Source: Cocleimonas sp. (GTDB lineage Bacteria > Pseudomonadota > Gammaproteobacteria > Thiotrichales > Thiotrichaceae). From it: a stretch of DNA of 22,870 bases. A program made the translations under genes and the position numbers. The notes under the pieces are model-generated. The model did no database searches. It saw only the letters and a program-made list of their open reading frames with translations, and was not told where the DNA came from. The stretch is from contig JAKIUW010000039.1 of the NCBI GenBank assembly GCA_021647365.1, forward strand, positions 1 through 22,870, read 5' to 3'. This document shows positions 14,794 to 22,662 of this stretch, piece after piece. Positions within the stretch are counted from its first letter, which is position 1, and every line of letters starts with the position of its first letter.

Positions 14794-15402
14794 ATGTCAA
14801 TCTACCAACTTAAAACAGCCTTTCAAAACCTACTACGCCCTCTGTGCAAAAGTATGGCAGATAAAGGTATCACTGCCAATCAAGTCACCATTGCTGCGAT
14901 GGTTCTATCTGTTGTTGCAGGATTGTTTATTGCGTTTAATCCTACGTCTTCATTGCCGCTTATTTTATTGCCATTGGTTTTACTGATTCGCATGGGCTTA
15001 AACGCAATCGATGGCATGTTAGCGCGCGAGCATAATATGCAATCCAATCTTGGGGCAATTTTAAATGAGCTAGGCGATGTGATTTCAGATACAGTTTTGT
15101 ATCTCCCCCTTGCCTTTGTTTCGCTGTTTCATCCTTATTTGATTGTTGCGATAGTGATCGTCGCCTTGTTAACCGAAATGGTAGGCGTGATGGCAATACA
15201 AATCGGCGCAGATCGTCGCTACGATGGACCGATGGGTAAGAGTGATCGTGCGTTTGTTTTGGGTGGTTTGGCCTTGTTTGTTGGGCTTGGCTGGTTGAGT
15301 TCGCCCAATATTATCAATATTGTTTTAAGTATTGTTCTTGTGCTTTCTGTGGTGACGGTTGTGAACCGTGCTTATCAATCCCTTAAAAGTGGGGGGGTGT
15401 AA
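14794..15402 (+). CDS. ynbA: YnbA-like CDP-alcohol phosphatidyltransferase
   Basis: This is a 202-residue, six-helix inner-membrane enzyme of the CDP-alcohol phosphatidyltransferase family, which swaps CMP on a CDP-lipid for an alcohol headgroup. The catalytic signature reads NAIDGMLAREHNMQSNLGAI followed by LNELGDVISD. Against D..DG..AR........G...D...D, the first and third Asp positions are Asn, a pattern I recall in E. coli YnbA too. The start MSIYQLKTAFQNLL aligns with YnbA's MTLYQIKPLFQSLL, so ATG 14794 is chosen over the in-frame GTG at 14776; no good ribosome-binding site precedes it. A repeat copy sits in the leader, and another provides the last codons and the stop. Confidence 0.88.
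   Translation: MSIYQLKTAFQNLLRPLCKSMADKGITANQVTIAAMVLSVVAGLFIAFNPTSSLPLILLPLVLLIRMGLNAIDGMLAREHNMQSNLGAILNELGDVISDTVLYLPLAFVSLFHPYLIVAIVIVALLTEMVGVMAIQIGADRRYDGPMGKSDRAFVLGGLALFVGLGWLSSPNIINIVLSIVLVLSVVTVVNRAYQSLKSGGV
15383..15402 (+). repeat. G-tract repeat inside the end of ynbA (G7)
   Basis: TTAAAAGT, seven G (15391-15397) and TGTAA. It encodes the last residues of YnbA (K-S-G-G-V) and its TAA stop (15400-15402). It lacks the TGTGCTT tail, so insertion or loss truncated it here. GGGGGTG can pair with the anti-Shine-Dalgarno through one G-U pair, and the ynbB frame starts a few bases on. Confidence 0.8.
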
Positions 15403-15403
15403 A

Positions 15404-16342
15404 TTGTTAGCAATACCAAATAACGATGTAATCTTAATGCTATCAGGTGTTTTTAGCTTTTTGCTAATCGCAACCGCTATTACCTTTTTTCTCCCGCATA
15501 AAAATCCTGAAAAAAACTATTCTGAATTAATCGCCCGTATTAAAAGCTGGTGGATAATGATTGGCACGGTGAGTGTTTGTATTTTTATTGGAAAAACGGC
15601 GCTGATTGTTTTCTTTGCCTTTGTCAGTTTTCTGGCTTTAAAGGAGTTTCTATCACTCATTGCGACACGTAGGCGCACGGATAGACAGCTAATGTTTTGG
15701 GCGTATATGTCGATTCCACTGCAATATTATTGGGTGAGTATTGAGTGGTATGGGCTATTTATTATTTTCATCCCTGTTTATATGTTTTTGTTCATTCCGT
15801 TTCGTATGGTGACCTTGGGCGAGACGGAGGGCTTTTTAAAAGCTGTGGGTACATTGCATTGGGGCTTGATGATGACAGTGTTTAGCCTCAGCCACATTGC
15901 TTATTTATTGGCATTGCCCGAAGCGGTTAACCCTGCGGGCAATATCGCCTTAATGCTATTTCTATTAGTGTTAACGCAATTTAACGATGTGGCGCAGTAT
16001 TTGTGGGGCAAGTTATTGGGCGATAAAAAAATCATTCCCAAAGTTAGCCCTAATAAAACCACTGCAGGATTAATCGGTGGCGTGATTACTATTACCGTGT
16101 TGGCGGCCTTGCTCGGCACGTGGTTGACTCCCTTGAGCTTGTTAGAATCCATCGGTGCAGGGTTGATAATTTCCTTGGGTGGCTTCTTTGGTGATGTCAC
16201 GTTGTCTGCGGTAAAACGCGATATTGGCATTAAAGACACGGGCAATTTATTACCAGGGCACGGTGGGATTTTAGATCGTGTGGATAGCTTGACGTTTAGC
16301 GCACCGTTGTTTTTCCATTATCTTTATTTCTTGCATTATTGA
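15404..16342 (+). CDS. ynbB: YnbB-like CdsA-family CTP:phosphatidate cytidylyltransferase
   Basis: This is a multi-pass membrane enzyme that would make a CDP-activated lipid from CTP and a phosphatidic acid-type substrate. The CdsA signature is at the end: SAVKRDIGIKDTGNLLPGHG followed by GILDRVDSL. QFNDVAQYLWGKLLGDKKI and PKVSPNKTTAGLIGGV also match CdsA/YnbB. About eight hydrophobic helices cover the rest. The start is uncertain: TTG 15404 (312 residues) has the repeat's G-tract as a Shine-Dalgarno 6 nt upstream; ATG 15437 (301 residues) is closer to E. coli YnbB length (298) but has no good site. The frame also stays open upstream through the repeat to 15368, inside ynbA. Confidence 0.85.
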   Translation: MLAIPNNDVILMLSGVFSFLLIATAITFFLPHKNPEKNYSELIARIKSWWIMIGTVSVCIFIGKTALIVFFAFVSFLALKEFLSLIATRRRTDRQLMFWAYMSIPLQYYWVSIEWYGLFIIFIPVYMFLFIPFRMVTLGETEGFLKAVGTLHWGLMMTVFSLSHIAYLLALPEAVNPAGNIALMLFLLVLTQFNDVAQYLWGKLLGDKKIIPKVSPNKTTAGLIGGVITITVLAALLGTWLTPLSLLESIGAGLIISLGGFFGDVTLSAVKRDIGIKDTGNLLPGHGGILDRVDSLTFSAPLFFHYLYFLHY

Positions 16343-16356
16343 TGGCGTAAATAAGC

Positions 16357-16992
16357 GTGTTATTAAAAAAACTCCTTTTCGCATTATTAGTTAAGCCGTT
16401 GGCTTTTGTCATTATCGGGCTGCATATCCGTAACCGCGAACGCCTACCTAAAAAAGGTCCAGCAATTATCGTTGCTAATCATAATAGCCATCTTGATACC
16501 TTGGTTTTAATGTCGCTTTTTAAGCTAAAGCTCTTACCCAAAGTACGCCCAGTCGCGGCAAGTGATTACTTTTTGAATAAAGGCATTTACAGTTGGATGG
16601 CATGTAATCTTATCGACATCATTCCGCTGGATAGAAAACTAAGAGGAAGCATTGATGAGCAATTCAAGCCTATCTATCAAGCGCTAGACAATGATGAAAT
16701 TATCATCATCTTCCCCGAAGGAAGCCGAGGAAAAGCTGAGCGCTTATCGCATTTTAAAAAAGGCATTGCGGTACTCGCAAAGCAATACCCAAAGGTTCCT
16801 ATAACGCCAGTCTTCCTCCATGGATTAGGCATGTGCCTGCCAAAAGGCGAAGGCATGTTTGTGCCGTTTATTTGTGATGTAATTGTGGGAGAGGATATGT
16901 TTTTGCAAGGTGAAACTAAGAGTTTTGTTGCAGCGCTAGAACAAGAGGTTCAAGAGTTGGCTAAGGATATTACTTCTACGCCTTGGGTTTGA
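16357..16992 (+). CDS. PlsC-like 1-acyl-glycerol-3-phosphate acyltransferase
   Basis: This 211-residue protein of the PlsC/LPLAT family would acylate a lysophospholipid at the inner membrane. Motif 1 is NHNSHLD (41-47, H42 and D47), the glycerophosphate-binding motif is FPEGSRG (119-125), and a motif-4-like VPITPVFLHGLG follows. One N-terminal hydrophobic segment (about 3-22) is present. The start is a GTG, 14 nt after the ynbB stop, with no strong ribosome-binding site, which suggests coupling. As far as I recall, the E. coli ynbABCD operon lacks such a gene, so this is an added step here. It ends 19 nt from the convergent diguanylate cyclase. Confidence 0.88.
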   Translation: MLLKKLLFALLVKPLAFVIIGLHIRNRERLPKKGPAIIVANHNSHLDTLVLMSLFKLKLLPKVRPVAASDYFLNKGIYSWMACNLIDIIPLDRKLRGSIDEQFKPIYQALDNDEIIIIFPEGSRGKAERLSHFKKGIAVLAKQYPKVPITPVFLHGLGMCLPKGEGMFVPFICDVIVGEDMFLQGETKSFVAALEQEVQELAKDITSTPWV

Positions 16993-17011
16993 TTGGATGG
17001 TACTTTAAAAA

Positions 17012-18007
17012 TTAATTCGCAAGAACATAACGGTCTCTACCTTCATCTTTAGCTTGGTATAACGCTTTATCAACGCGTTGGAAGAAGCTGTCCTTATCTA
17101 TGCGGTCAGTGTTTTCTGCGACACCCGCACTAACTGTCATGCCTTTTTTGATCTCTGGGTATTGATGGTTTCTTACTTTTTCAAGAATTTTGTCTGCAGC
17201 GGTTGCTGCGCCCTCAGCATTGGTGTTAGGTAAAATAATAAGGAATTCTTCACCACCCCAGCGAAATAACATATCTGACTTCCGAGTGTTTTCTTGTACT
17301 ATTTTAGCAAACTCAACGAGTATTTTGTCACCCACATGATGGCCGTATTTGTCATTAATTTTTTTAAAGAAATCTATATCGAGTAAAATCATCGAGTAAT
17401 TTTTTTCGTAGCGTATGCTCTCATCTGTAACACGGTCCAGCATGTCATCACTCATTTTACGATTCCAAAGCCCTGTTAATGGGTCTGTTATTGATGATTT
17501 GTGAAATGCTTTGACAACATCAATTGAGATACGCTCGGCGTGATAGACCACAATTCCGCCAACGAATAAAGTCAGTGAAATATTCAATAAGTAAAGGTAT
17601 GGGTCATGTAAACCCCAATTTTGAGTTCCGTAAAGTGTTGTAAACCAAACTAAAATTCCAAAAATGAAATACAGAATATTGCCTTTTTGTAGCCCTAGTA
17701 GCGGGTAAATGATTATGGGGAAAAATAGGACTAAAGAGTAGGCGCCTGTGGTTCCTTTTCCATCAAGGATTAGACCATAAAGTAGCACACCTAATACAAT
17801 GGATACGATCCATGCGGGCTTTTCATATTCGCCTTTTGATTTGCATAAATAGCCTGCATAGAGCAAAGCAGACAAAAACCCAGAGCCTATAAGCGCTAAA
17901 GGAAGTTGATCAAGAATAAAGAGATTTGTGGCAACAGTTATGGCTAACAGTATCATTAAAAATGTTGTGACAAAACTAAGTAAATTTATACGAGATTTTG
18001 AATTCAT
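17012..18007 (-). CDS. Membrane-bound diguanylate cyclase (GGDEF)
   Basis: This 331-residue protein makes c-di-GMP from two GTP. About six N-terminal transmembrane helices (roughly 9-31, 35-53, 66-82, 90-106, 110-126, 137-157) form an unrecognised sensor-like region. The GGDEF domain (about 172-331) has DPLTGLWNR, the metal site LLDIDFFKKIND (Asp210), the active GGEEF (251-255) and an inhibitory I-site RKSD (242-245) exactly five residues before it. So it should be catalytically active and product-inhibited. It runs against the ynb genes on either side and is probably a separate unit inserted into the locus. The 247-nt upstream gap is shared with the divergent secreted-protein gene. Confidence 0.95.
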   Translation of the reverse strand: MNSKSRINLLSFVTTFLMILLAITVATNLFILDQLPLALIGSGFLSALLYAGYLCKSKGEYEKPAWIVSIVLGVLLYGLILDGKGTTGAYSLVLFFPIIIYPLLGLQKGNILYFIFGILVWFTTLYGTQNWGLHDPYLYLLNISLTLFVGGIVVYHAERISIDVVKAFHKSSITDPLTGLWNRKMSDDMLDRVTDESIRYEKNYSMILLDIDFFKKINDKYGHHVGDKILVEFAKIVQENTRKSDMLFRWGGEEFLIILPNTNAEGAATAADKILEKVRNHQYPEIKKGMTVSAGVAENTDRIDKDSFFQRVDKALYQAKDEGRDRYVLAN

Positions 18008-18195
18008 TATTATTCTTTAAGTTGGAGTATGATCAAATAGATCTATTATTATTTTTATAAATTATCCTTGTAATGATAAGTGACGAAGCTTGTTTACTCA
18101 AGCTTTAGGGGATGGGTGGTAATGATTTTGATAAGTTGGCTTTATTCTAAAATGATTGTTTGTGTTTAAATGTTTTTTTAGAAGCTCTTCAAGAA

Positions 18196-18229
18196 GTGTC
18201 GTGTAAAAAAAGGGGGTGTGCTTCGACAC
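18196..18229 (+). repeat. G-tract repeat, variant copy (A7G5) flanked by an inverted hexamer
   Basis: TGTAAAAAAA, five G (18212-18216) and TGTGCTTCGAC. The AAAAGTGG part is altered to a run of seven A. GTGTCG (18196-18201) and CGACAC (18224-18229) flank it as an inverted repeat that could form a stem with the repeat as loop. It lies 26 nt upstream of the next start codon. Nothing else is seen in 18008-18254. Confidence 0.7.
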
Positions 18230-18254
18230 CATTCAGTAATCATGCTCTAATAGA

Positions 18255-19349
18255 ATGATGAAATATTTTTTTACGCTCTTGCTGTATTTTTTCTCGCTTA
18301 GCTGTGTTGTTGCAACAGGCTTTCCAGAAATTAAAATAAAACTCATTCCTCTAGCAGTGAATCAACAGGGCTATGTTTTATTTGCAACAAAGTCTTTAAA
18401 AAATCCTATGGGTTCTAACCGTATTTATCGGTACGATTTTGGATGGCTCGTTGTCAATAAAGAAGGGGTGTGGGATGAGAGAGAAGCTTTTCACAGCTCT
18501 CTCTCAGAGGAGAAAGATGGGTTTAAGTACAAACAATATGATGCTGGGGAAATCAATCTTCAGCAACCAGACAAAACTTTAAAAGAACTAATGGAAAAGT
18601 ATCACTTTAAAGCAGATAACAAACTAAAAAAAGAAAGCTGGGTGCTTGCCATAAAGCCACACCAAACCTGCTTTAAAGGAAAGTGTATAGAGCGATCATT
18701 AAAGCAAAAAACCTTGGGTGAAGTCGCCAGCACCATTGTGCATACCCCTATTCGTTCAAACTTTTATTATAAAGGTGTGGCGTTGTTTCATAACATTTAT
18801 GAAACAGGCCGCATTGATGAGGTTGAAAAAAAGGAACAAGGCAGTTCTTTTGATTTTGAACAAGAGCAAATTGTTTTTGAAGGTGAAAAGTATCCACGCA
18901 GACATCCGCATAGTTATATTGATGGCTTGATATTATTTGATCCTGACTTAAAGGAAAACAACGGTTTATCGAATATATATGAGCATTTTACAGCCTGTAG
19001 ATCAAGTGCAGACAAAAAGACATATACAGTGAAAAACGTTCATTGGGAGCTATGCCAAAGCAGTGAAAAAGTTAGAATAATTCATATTGCCTACAGCAAA
19101 AAAGATACAGAGTATATGGAGCTATATTATGTAGAAAATGGCAAACTAACGCATGCAATAGAGAGTGAAAGTGGTATGAATGATGGGTACTGGGATGTTA
19201 AATATCAAATAAAAGATGAAAAACAAGTGAGAATTGTGTCTTCACTTGGGCATGGTAAAACAGAAGATGATAATTGGAAGCCTGAATCTATCCTAGGTAT
19301 GTATAAGAAGCGTATGCAGGAGTTGAATAAGATTAAAAATAAAAAGTAA
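18255..19349 (+). CDS. Secreted or periplasmic protein, unknown
   Basis: I do not recognise this 364-residue protein. A signal peptide covers about residues 1-20 (FFTLLLYFFSLSCVVA), with cleavage probably after VVA; the Cys17 context is a poor lipobox. The mature part is rich in Lys, Glu and Tyr with many short beta-like strands, and it has two cysteine pairs, C139/C144 (HQTCFKGKCIER) and C248/C267. It shows no obvious catalytic motif or transmembrane segment. The C-terminus is Lys-rich. The start ATGATG has no strong ribosome-binding site. It sits between two halves of the ynb locus on the same strand, so a role at the envelope is possible but unproven. Confidence 0.6.
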   Translation: MMKYFFTLLLYFFSLSCVVATGFPEIKIKLIPLAVNQQGYVLFATKSLKNPMGSNRIYRYDFGWLVVNKEGVWDEREAFHSSLSEEKDGFKYKQYDAGEINLQQPDKTLKELMEKYHFKADNKLKKESWVLAIKPHQTCFKGKCIERSLKQKTLGEVASTIVHTPIRSNFYYKGVALFHNIYETGRIDEVEKKEQGSSFDFEQEQIVFEGEKYPRRHPHSYIDGLILFDPDLKENNGLSNIYEHFTACRSSADKKTYTVKNVHWELCQSSEKVRIIHIAYSKKDTEYMELYYVENGKLTHAIESESGMNDGYWDVKYQIKDEKQVRIVSSLGHGKTEDDNWKPESILGMYKKRMQELNKIKNKK

Positions 19350-19352
19350 CGA

Positions 19353-19376
19353 TAAAGGTAAAGGTAAAGGTAAAGG
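19353..19376. repeat. Short tandem repeat, four TAAAGG units
   Basis: Four perfect copies of TAAAGG directly follow the stop of the unknown secreted protein. Copy-number variation is expected at such a tract; no function is evident. Confidence 0.9.
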
Positions 19377-19390
19377 TATTAAAAAGACCC

Positions 19391-19417
19391 TGTAAAAGTG
19401 GGGGTGTGTGCTTCGAC
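19391..19417 (+). repeat. G-tract repeat, variant copy (G5) upstream of ynbC
   Basis: TGTAAAAGT, five G (19400-19404), TGTGTGCTTCGACTCC. It continues as GCTCAGCAG and shares CTTCGAC-CC--TCAG with the copy at 18202, so these two may define a longer subtype. It lies 42 nt after the preceding gene and 142 nt before ynbC. Confidence 0.8.
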
Positions 19418-19558
19418 TCCGCTCAGCAGAACTGCTTTCATAGCTATCAAATATACCTCAAGTATCAATTTTTAATACTAATCAAACAAGTCCGATTTAA
19501 ACTATCATTTCTTTTTGCGGGATGTTACTTTTCACGCAATTGAAAATGAGTAAGTGCA

Positions 19559-21310
19559 ATGATTTTAAAAGCCAAAGAACATAACTTTACGACATTTGAT
19601 AATAGCGAATTATTCTATCGTGCATGGCATCCTTCTGTTGGAAATAAAAATGGTAAAGTGCAAAAGAAGGCGCTGGTACTCTTTCACGGTGGGCACGAAC
19701 ATTCGGGACGTTTTCAAGACCTAGTTGAGCGTTTAGCGCTGGAAGAAATTTCGGTGTTTGCATGGGATGCACGCGGGCATGGGCGTTCACCTGGAGTACG
19801 TGGTTATGCCAAACATTATATGGATGTGGTGCGCGATGTTGATGCATTTATTCACCACATTACAGACACCTACAAAATCCCACGCGAAGAAATGGTCATC
19901 ATGGGGCATAGTGTGGGCAGTGTCACGGTGGCGACTTGGTTGCACGATTATGCGCCGAAGATTCGTGGCGCGGTGCTTGGTTCGCCTGCCTTTGATGTGA
20001 AGCTCTATGTGCCGTTGGCTTATCCTGCTTTACGCGTATGGCAAAAGGTAAAAGCCGACTCTTTTGTAAGTAGTTATGTGAAGCCTGAAATGCTAACGCA
20101 CGATAAAGAAGAAGCCGAGGCACGTAGCAACGATGAATTAATCTCCCCCAATATCGCAGTGCGTGTACTCACCAGTTTATACGACACCGCAAAGCGTGTG
20201 ATTGCCGATGCACATACGATTAAAGTACCCGTGTTGGTTTTATCCGCAGGAAAAGATTGGGTAGTAAAACGTGGCGCGCAAGAGAAATTTATCGAAAACT
20301 TGGGTAGCACCACGAAAGAAATGGTGGTGTATCCTGGATTCTTTCATGAGATTTACCACGAGACAGAACGTGCGAGACCCATCGCCCGCGTCAAGTTATT
20401 TATTGAAGAATGTTTTGCAAGAGAGTCAGAAGCAGTTAGTTTGTTAGAGCAGGGCGAGAACAATGCAATTTATCAAACCTTACAAAAACCAATTCCGGCA
20501 AAGAGCTGGAAAAAACCTTATTATGCGATGACAGCGTTTTCACTAAAGAACATCGGTGGAAAGCTTAGCGAAGGTATGAAGATAGGCTGGAAGTATGGTT
20601 TCGACTCAGGAAGCATGCTTAATTACGTCTATAAAAATAAAGCCCACGGTGTAACGCCGATTGGCACATTGATTGATCGTGTTTATTTGGATTCTCCAGG
20701 TTGGGCAGGGATTCGTCAGCGCGGAGAAAATCTGCAACAAGCCTTGTATGAAAGTATTGTCGAGCAGCAAAAAACACGTAAAAAAGTACACGTCATGGAT
20801 GTAGCAGCAGGGCCTGGGCGCTATGTATTAAATGTGTTAAAACACATGAAAGATGATTCAGTTACTGCGACCTGTCGTGATCGAGATGAAGCAGGTTTGG
20901 AAGAGGGGCGTAAACTGGCAGAAACAGCAGGTTTTGATAATGTTATTACTTACAAAAGTGGCGATGCCTTTGATCCAAAATCCATTAAAGACACAGCTAA
21001 ACAACCGCAAATTATTATTGTTTCGGGGCTTTATGAATTGTTTACAGATAATAAGATGATCCTGAAATCGTTACAGGGTATTTATGATCGTTTACCCAAA
21101 AATGGCAGACTGATTTACACCAATCAACCGTGGCATCCGCAGTTAGAGTTAATTGCGCGCACGTTAGTTAATCGCGATCAAGAGCCATGGGTAATGCGCC
21201 CACGCTCGCAAGCGGAAATGAATCAATTAGTAGAAAGCGTAGGTTTTAAACCGCAAAAAATGTGGATTGATGATGCGGGGATATTTACGGTTTCTGTGGC
21301 GAGTAAGTAA
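19559..21310 (+). CDS. ynbC: YnbC-like alpha/beta hydrolase - SAM methyltransferase fusion
   Basis: This 583-residue protein (E. coli YnbC about 585) has two domains. The N-terminal monoacylglycerol lipase-like hydrolase (about 1-290) has LFHGGHEHSGR, DARGHGRSPG, GHSVG (Ser118), GKDWVV (Asp233) and FFHEIYHE (His263). A linker (about 290-400) leads to a class I methyltransferase domain with VMDVAAGPGRYVLNVL (SAM loop near 414-420), ATCRDRD and SGLYELFTDN. It could deacylate and methylate a lipid made by YnbA/YnbB; the real substrate is unknown. There is only a weak ribosome-binding site (GAGTAAG). ynbD follows after 14 nt, so they are cotranscribed. Confidence 0.9.
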   Translation: MILKAKEHNFTTFDNSELFYRAWHPSVGNKNGKVQKKALVLFHGGHEHSGRFQDLVERLALEEISVFAWDARGHGRSPGVRGYAKHYMDVVRDVDAFIHHITDTYKIPREEMVIMGHSVGSVTVATWLHDYAPKIRGAVLGSPAFDVKLYVPLAYPALRVWQKVKADSFVSSYVKPEMLTHDKEEAEARSNDELISPNIAVRVLTSLYDTAKRVIADAHTIKVPVLVLSAGKDWVVKRGAQEKFIENLGSTTKEMVVYPGFFHEIYHETERARPIARVKLFIEECFARESEAVSLLEQGENNAIYQTLQKPIPAKSWKKPYYAMTAFSLKNIGGKLSEGMKIGWKYGFDSGSMLNYVYKNKAHGVTPIGTLIDRVYLDSPGWAGIRQRGENLQQALYESIVEQQKTRKKVHVMDVAAGPGRYVLNVLKHMKDDSVTATCRDRDEAGLEEGRKLAETAGFDNVITYKSGDAFDPKSIKDTAKQPQIIIVSGLYELFTDNKMILKSLQGIYDRLPKNGRLIYTNQPWHPQLELIARTLVNRDQEPWVMRPRSQAEMNQLVESVGFKPQKMWIDDAGIFTVSVASK

Positions 21311-21324
21311 AGGTTGTATCAAAT

Positions 21325-22650
21325 ATGATTTTTGATGCCCGCCGCGAAGCACCGCTAATTTTTAAAGAACGATTGCTGTGGTTGCTGTTTCTAGCGCCGT
21401 TCTTTTTTCTAGTCTACGGTACAGCTAATCAACTTACAGCGCTGAATGATTTTGTACCTAGTATTATGTTTGGCTGGGAGAAGTCGATTCCTTTTATTCC
21501 TGAAATGATCGTGCCGTATATGTCGGTTGATTTGCTTTTTGGTTTTAGTTTTTTATTGGTAAAAACACGTGATGAAGTTCAGCGACATGCTTTGCGGCTA
21601 GGTTTTGCTATTGTATTTTCCTCACTGATATTCTTGCTATTCCCCTTGCACTTTTCATTAGAAAAACCCGTGGTAGAAGGTTGGACAAAAGCTATCTTCG
21701 CTGGGCTAGCAGCTGACTTACCATATAATCAGCTACCGTCTTTGCATGTGAGCTTAGCAATGGTGGTGGGTTATATGTATTACACCCATTTCAAAGGTTT
21801 TTTGCGTTGGTTTTTTGTGGCTTGGTTTGTACTGATTACGCTATCAACACTGTTCGTTTTTCAGCATCATTTTATTGATTTACCCACAGGTGCTTTAGCG
21901 GGTTTATTCACTTTTTATATAATCCCCGCAAAAAGGAAGTCTCGTATTCCACTTAACTTTGTTAGCCCTAAACATTTGCATGTTGCGCTTCACTATTTAA
22001 TTATAAGTATCATATTTACTGGATTGGCTTTTAGGCTTCACTCTATAGCGTTGCTATCATTATTATGCGGCTGGATTGCGCTGAGTATGTTGTTTGTTGC
22101 CAGCCTTTATGTTTTAGGACATAACCCGATGACCTTAAAAAACAGAGGGCAAATCCATTGGCTTTATTGGATGGTATTTTGGCCCTACCTTTTGGGGAAC
22201 AAACTCATATGGAAAATATGGAAAAAGAAAGTCCCCGTCATGGTGGAAGTTTCTGATGGTGTCTGGATTGGTAGAAGTTTAGAAGCAAGTGATGAAAAAC
22301 ACATCCATCAAAATGGCATAAAAACCATTATTGATTTAGCTCCAGAGATCTGTGATTTCTCCCCCAAAGGCATAAATAGGCACTACCAACCACTGCTTGA
22401 TCTAGCCATCCCAAATCCAAAATTAATCAAAGAGGTCACCGATATAATCAGCCATGCAAGGGAACAGGGCGATGTTTTTATTCATTGTAAGTTTGGTTTA
22501 TCACGCAGTATTATTACAAGCTGTGCATGGTTAATAACGCAAGGACATAGCAAAGAACAAGCGTGGCAAATAGTTTCAAACGCACAACCATTGTGTGTGG
22601 ATAAGCCTTATGTGCATATTGCTTTGGAACTGTTTGAGGCTGAGCTTTAG
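21325..22650 (+). CDS. ynbD: YnbD-like PAP2 - dual-specificity phosphatase fusion
   Basis: This 441-residue membrane protein has an N-terminal PAP2 region (about 15-200) with several helices, PSLHVS (138-143) and QHHFIDLPTG (H181/H182, D185), the PAP2 core motifs. A second membrane stretch (about 218-300) is followed by a cytosolic dual-specificity phosphatase domain (about 305-441) with the P-loop HCKFGLSRS (387-395, Cys388, Arg394). A phosphatidylglycerophosphate or phosphoinositide-like phosphatase role on a lipid is plausible. Length is close to E. coli YnbD (about 430). AAAGG before the ATG supports the start. It is the last gene of the operon; a perfect 25-bp inverted repeat begins 12 nt after its stop. 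Confidence 0.9.
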   Translation: MIFDARREAPLIFKERLLWLLFLAPFFFLVYGTANQLTALNDFVPSIMFGWEKSIPFIPEMIVPYMSVDLLFGFSFLLVKTRDEVQRHALRLGFAIVFSSLIFLLFPLHFSLEKPVVEGWTKAIFAGLAADLPYNQLPSLHVSLAMVVGYMYYTHFKGFLRWFFVAWFVLITLSTLFVFQHHFIDLPTGALAGLFTFYIIPAKRKSRIPLNFVSPKHLHVALHYLIISIIFTGLAFRLHSIALLSLLCGWIALSMLFVASLYVLGHNPMTLKNRGQIHWLYWMVFWPYLLGNKLIWKIWKKKVPVMVEVSDGVWIGRSLEASDEKHIHQNGIKTIIDLAPEICDFSPKGINRHYQPLLDLAIPNPKLIKEVTDIISHAREQGDVFIHCKFGLSRSIITSCAWLITQGHSKEQAWQIVSNAQPLCVDKPYVHIALELFEAEL

Positions 22651-22662
22651 CGCATAGATTTC

